Source: Nitrospirota bacterium
GTDB taxonomy: Bacteria; Nitrospirota; Nitrospiria; Nitrospirales; UBA8639
Assembly (NCBI GenBank): GCA_029865515.1
Contig: JAOUGQ010000058.1
Coordinates: forward strand, 1-13,956
DNA: 13,956 nucleotides
Reading direction: 5' to 3'
Positions 13,917 through 13,956 of this stretch are shown one piece after another. Made by a program: the position numbers and the translations under genes. The notes under the pieces are model-generated. The model was not told the DNA's origin, searched no databases, and was given only the letters and a program-made list of their open reading frames with translations. The stretch's first letter is position 1. The number at the start of each line of letters is the position of its first letter.

Positions 13917-13956
13917 AGTCTACATGGCTTTTTCCTGATTATTCCTAATGAGGATA
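13917..13956 (+). other. right-edge sequence, possibly the start of the next gene
   Basis: Forty bases remain after the kinase stop. They end with ATG AGG ATA (13948-13956), which would read M-R-I, a plausible but unproven start for a response regulator. The same bases contain GAGGA, which could instead be the ribosome binding site of a gene beginning beyond the window. Confidence 0.2.

Noticed and set aside
1..13956. CRISPR array, tRNA, rRNA, insertion sequence, toxin-antitoxin or phage genes
   Set aside because: No regularly spaced repeats, cloverleaf-like segments, transposase motifs or defence-type gene pairs were found on reading both strands.

Overview
The window comes from a Gram-negative bacterium: it carries genes for lipopolysaccharide inner-core precursors (heptose and KDO), phospholipid synthesis and a periplasmic HtrA protease. 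Moderate base composition (about half GC by eye), a conserved kdsB-pyrG-kdsA core, and an extra EF-G-type GTPase next to large sensor and fusion proteins would fit Nitrospirota or a similar lineage. That assignment is an inference from general look, not from a search.

Left part (1-6578, all + strand): a tight run that reads as one envelope-biogenesis operon. In order it holds the 3' end of a heptose-7-phosphate kinase (rfaE1/hldA), CMP-KDO synthetase (kdsB), CTP synthase (pyrG), KDO-8-phosphate synthase (kdsA), phosphatidylglycerophosphate synthase (pgsA), acyl-phosphate glycerol-3-phosphate acyltransferase (plsY) and an exported two-PDZ serine protease (HtrA/Deg). The logic is coherent: PyrG makes CTP, which KdsB uses to activate KDO and which the cell uses to make CDP-diacylglycerol for PgsA; KdsA supplies KDO-8-P; PlsY starts glycerolipid synthesis; the protease guards the periplasm.

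Middle (6607-8709, - strand): a convergent EF-G-like GTPase of 700 aa. Its GTPase motifs depart from canonical EF-G (Ile where the catalytic His of DTPGH lies, and NELD in place of NKxD), so it is an EF-G paralogue rather than the housekeeping factor. A near-consensus sigma-70-type promoter and a perfect AGGAGG ribosome binding site lie just upstream of it. A 444-base divergent intergenic region follows, with two small inverted repeats and one possible 30-aa ORF.

Right part (9154-13916, + strand): a 781-aa multidomain protein and a 725-aa membrane histidine kinase. The first is the most unusual object here: a poorly recognised N-terminal domain, an alpha/beta hydrolase that looks like the LuxD myristoyl-ACP thioesterase/acyltransferase with its Ser-Asp-His triad and triad spacing preserved, and a C-terminal class I SAM-dependent methyltransferase. 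No luxC, luxE or luciferase gene is visible, so its acyl substrate and purpose are open. The kinase has about nine predicted membrane helices, a GAF-like domain, and HisKA and HATPase domains; its partner regulator may begin at the right edge. The 239-base gap between the two holds two hairpins and an imperfect direct repeat. No RNA genes, transposons or CRISPR arrays were seen.
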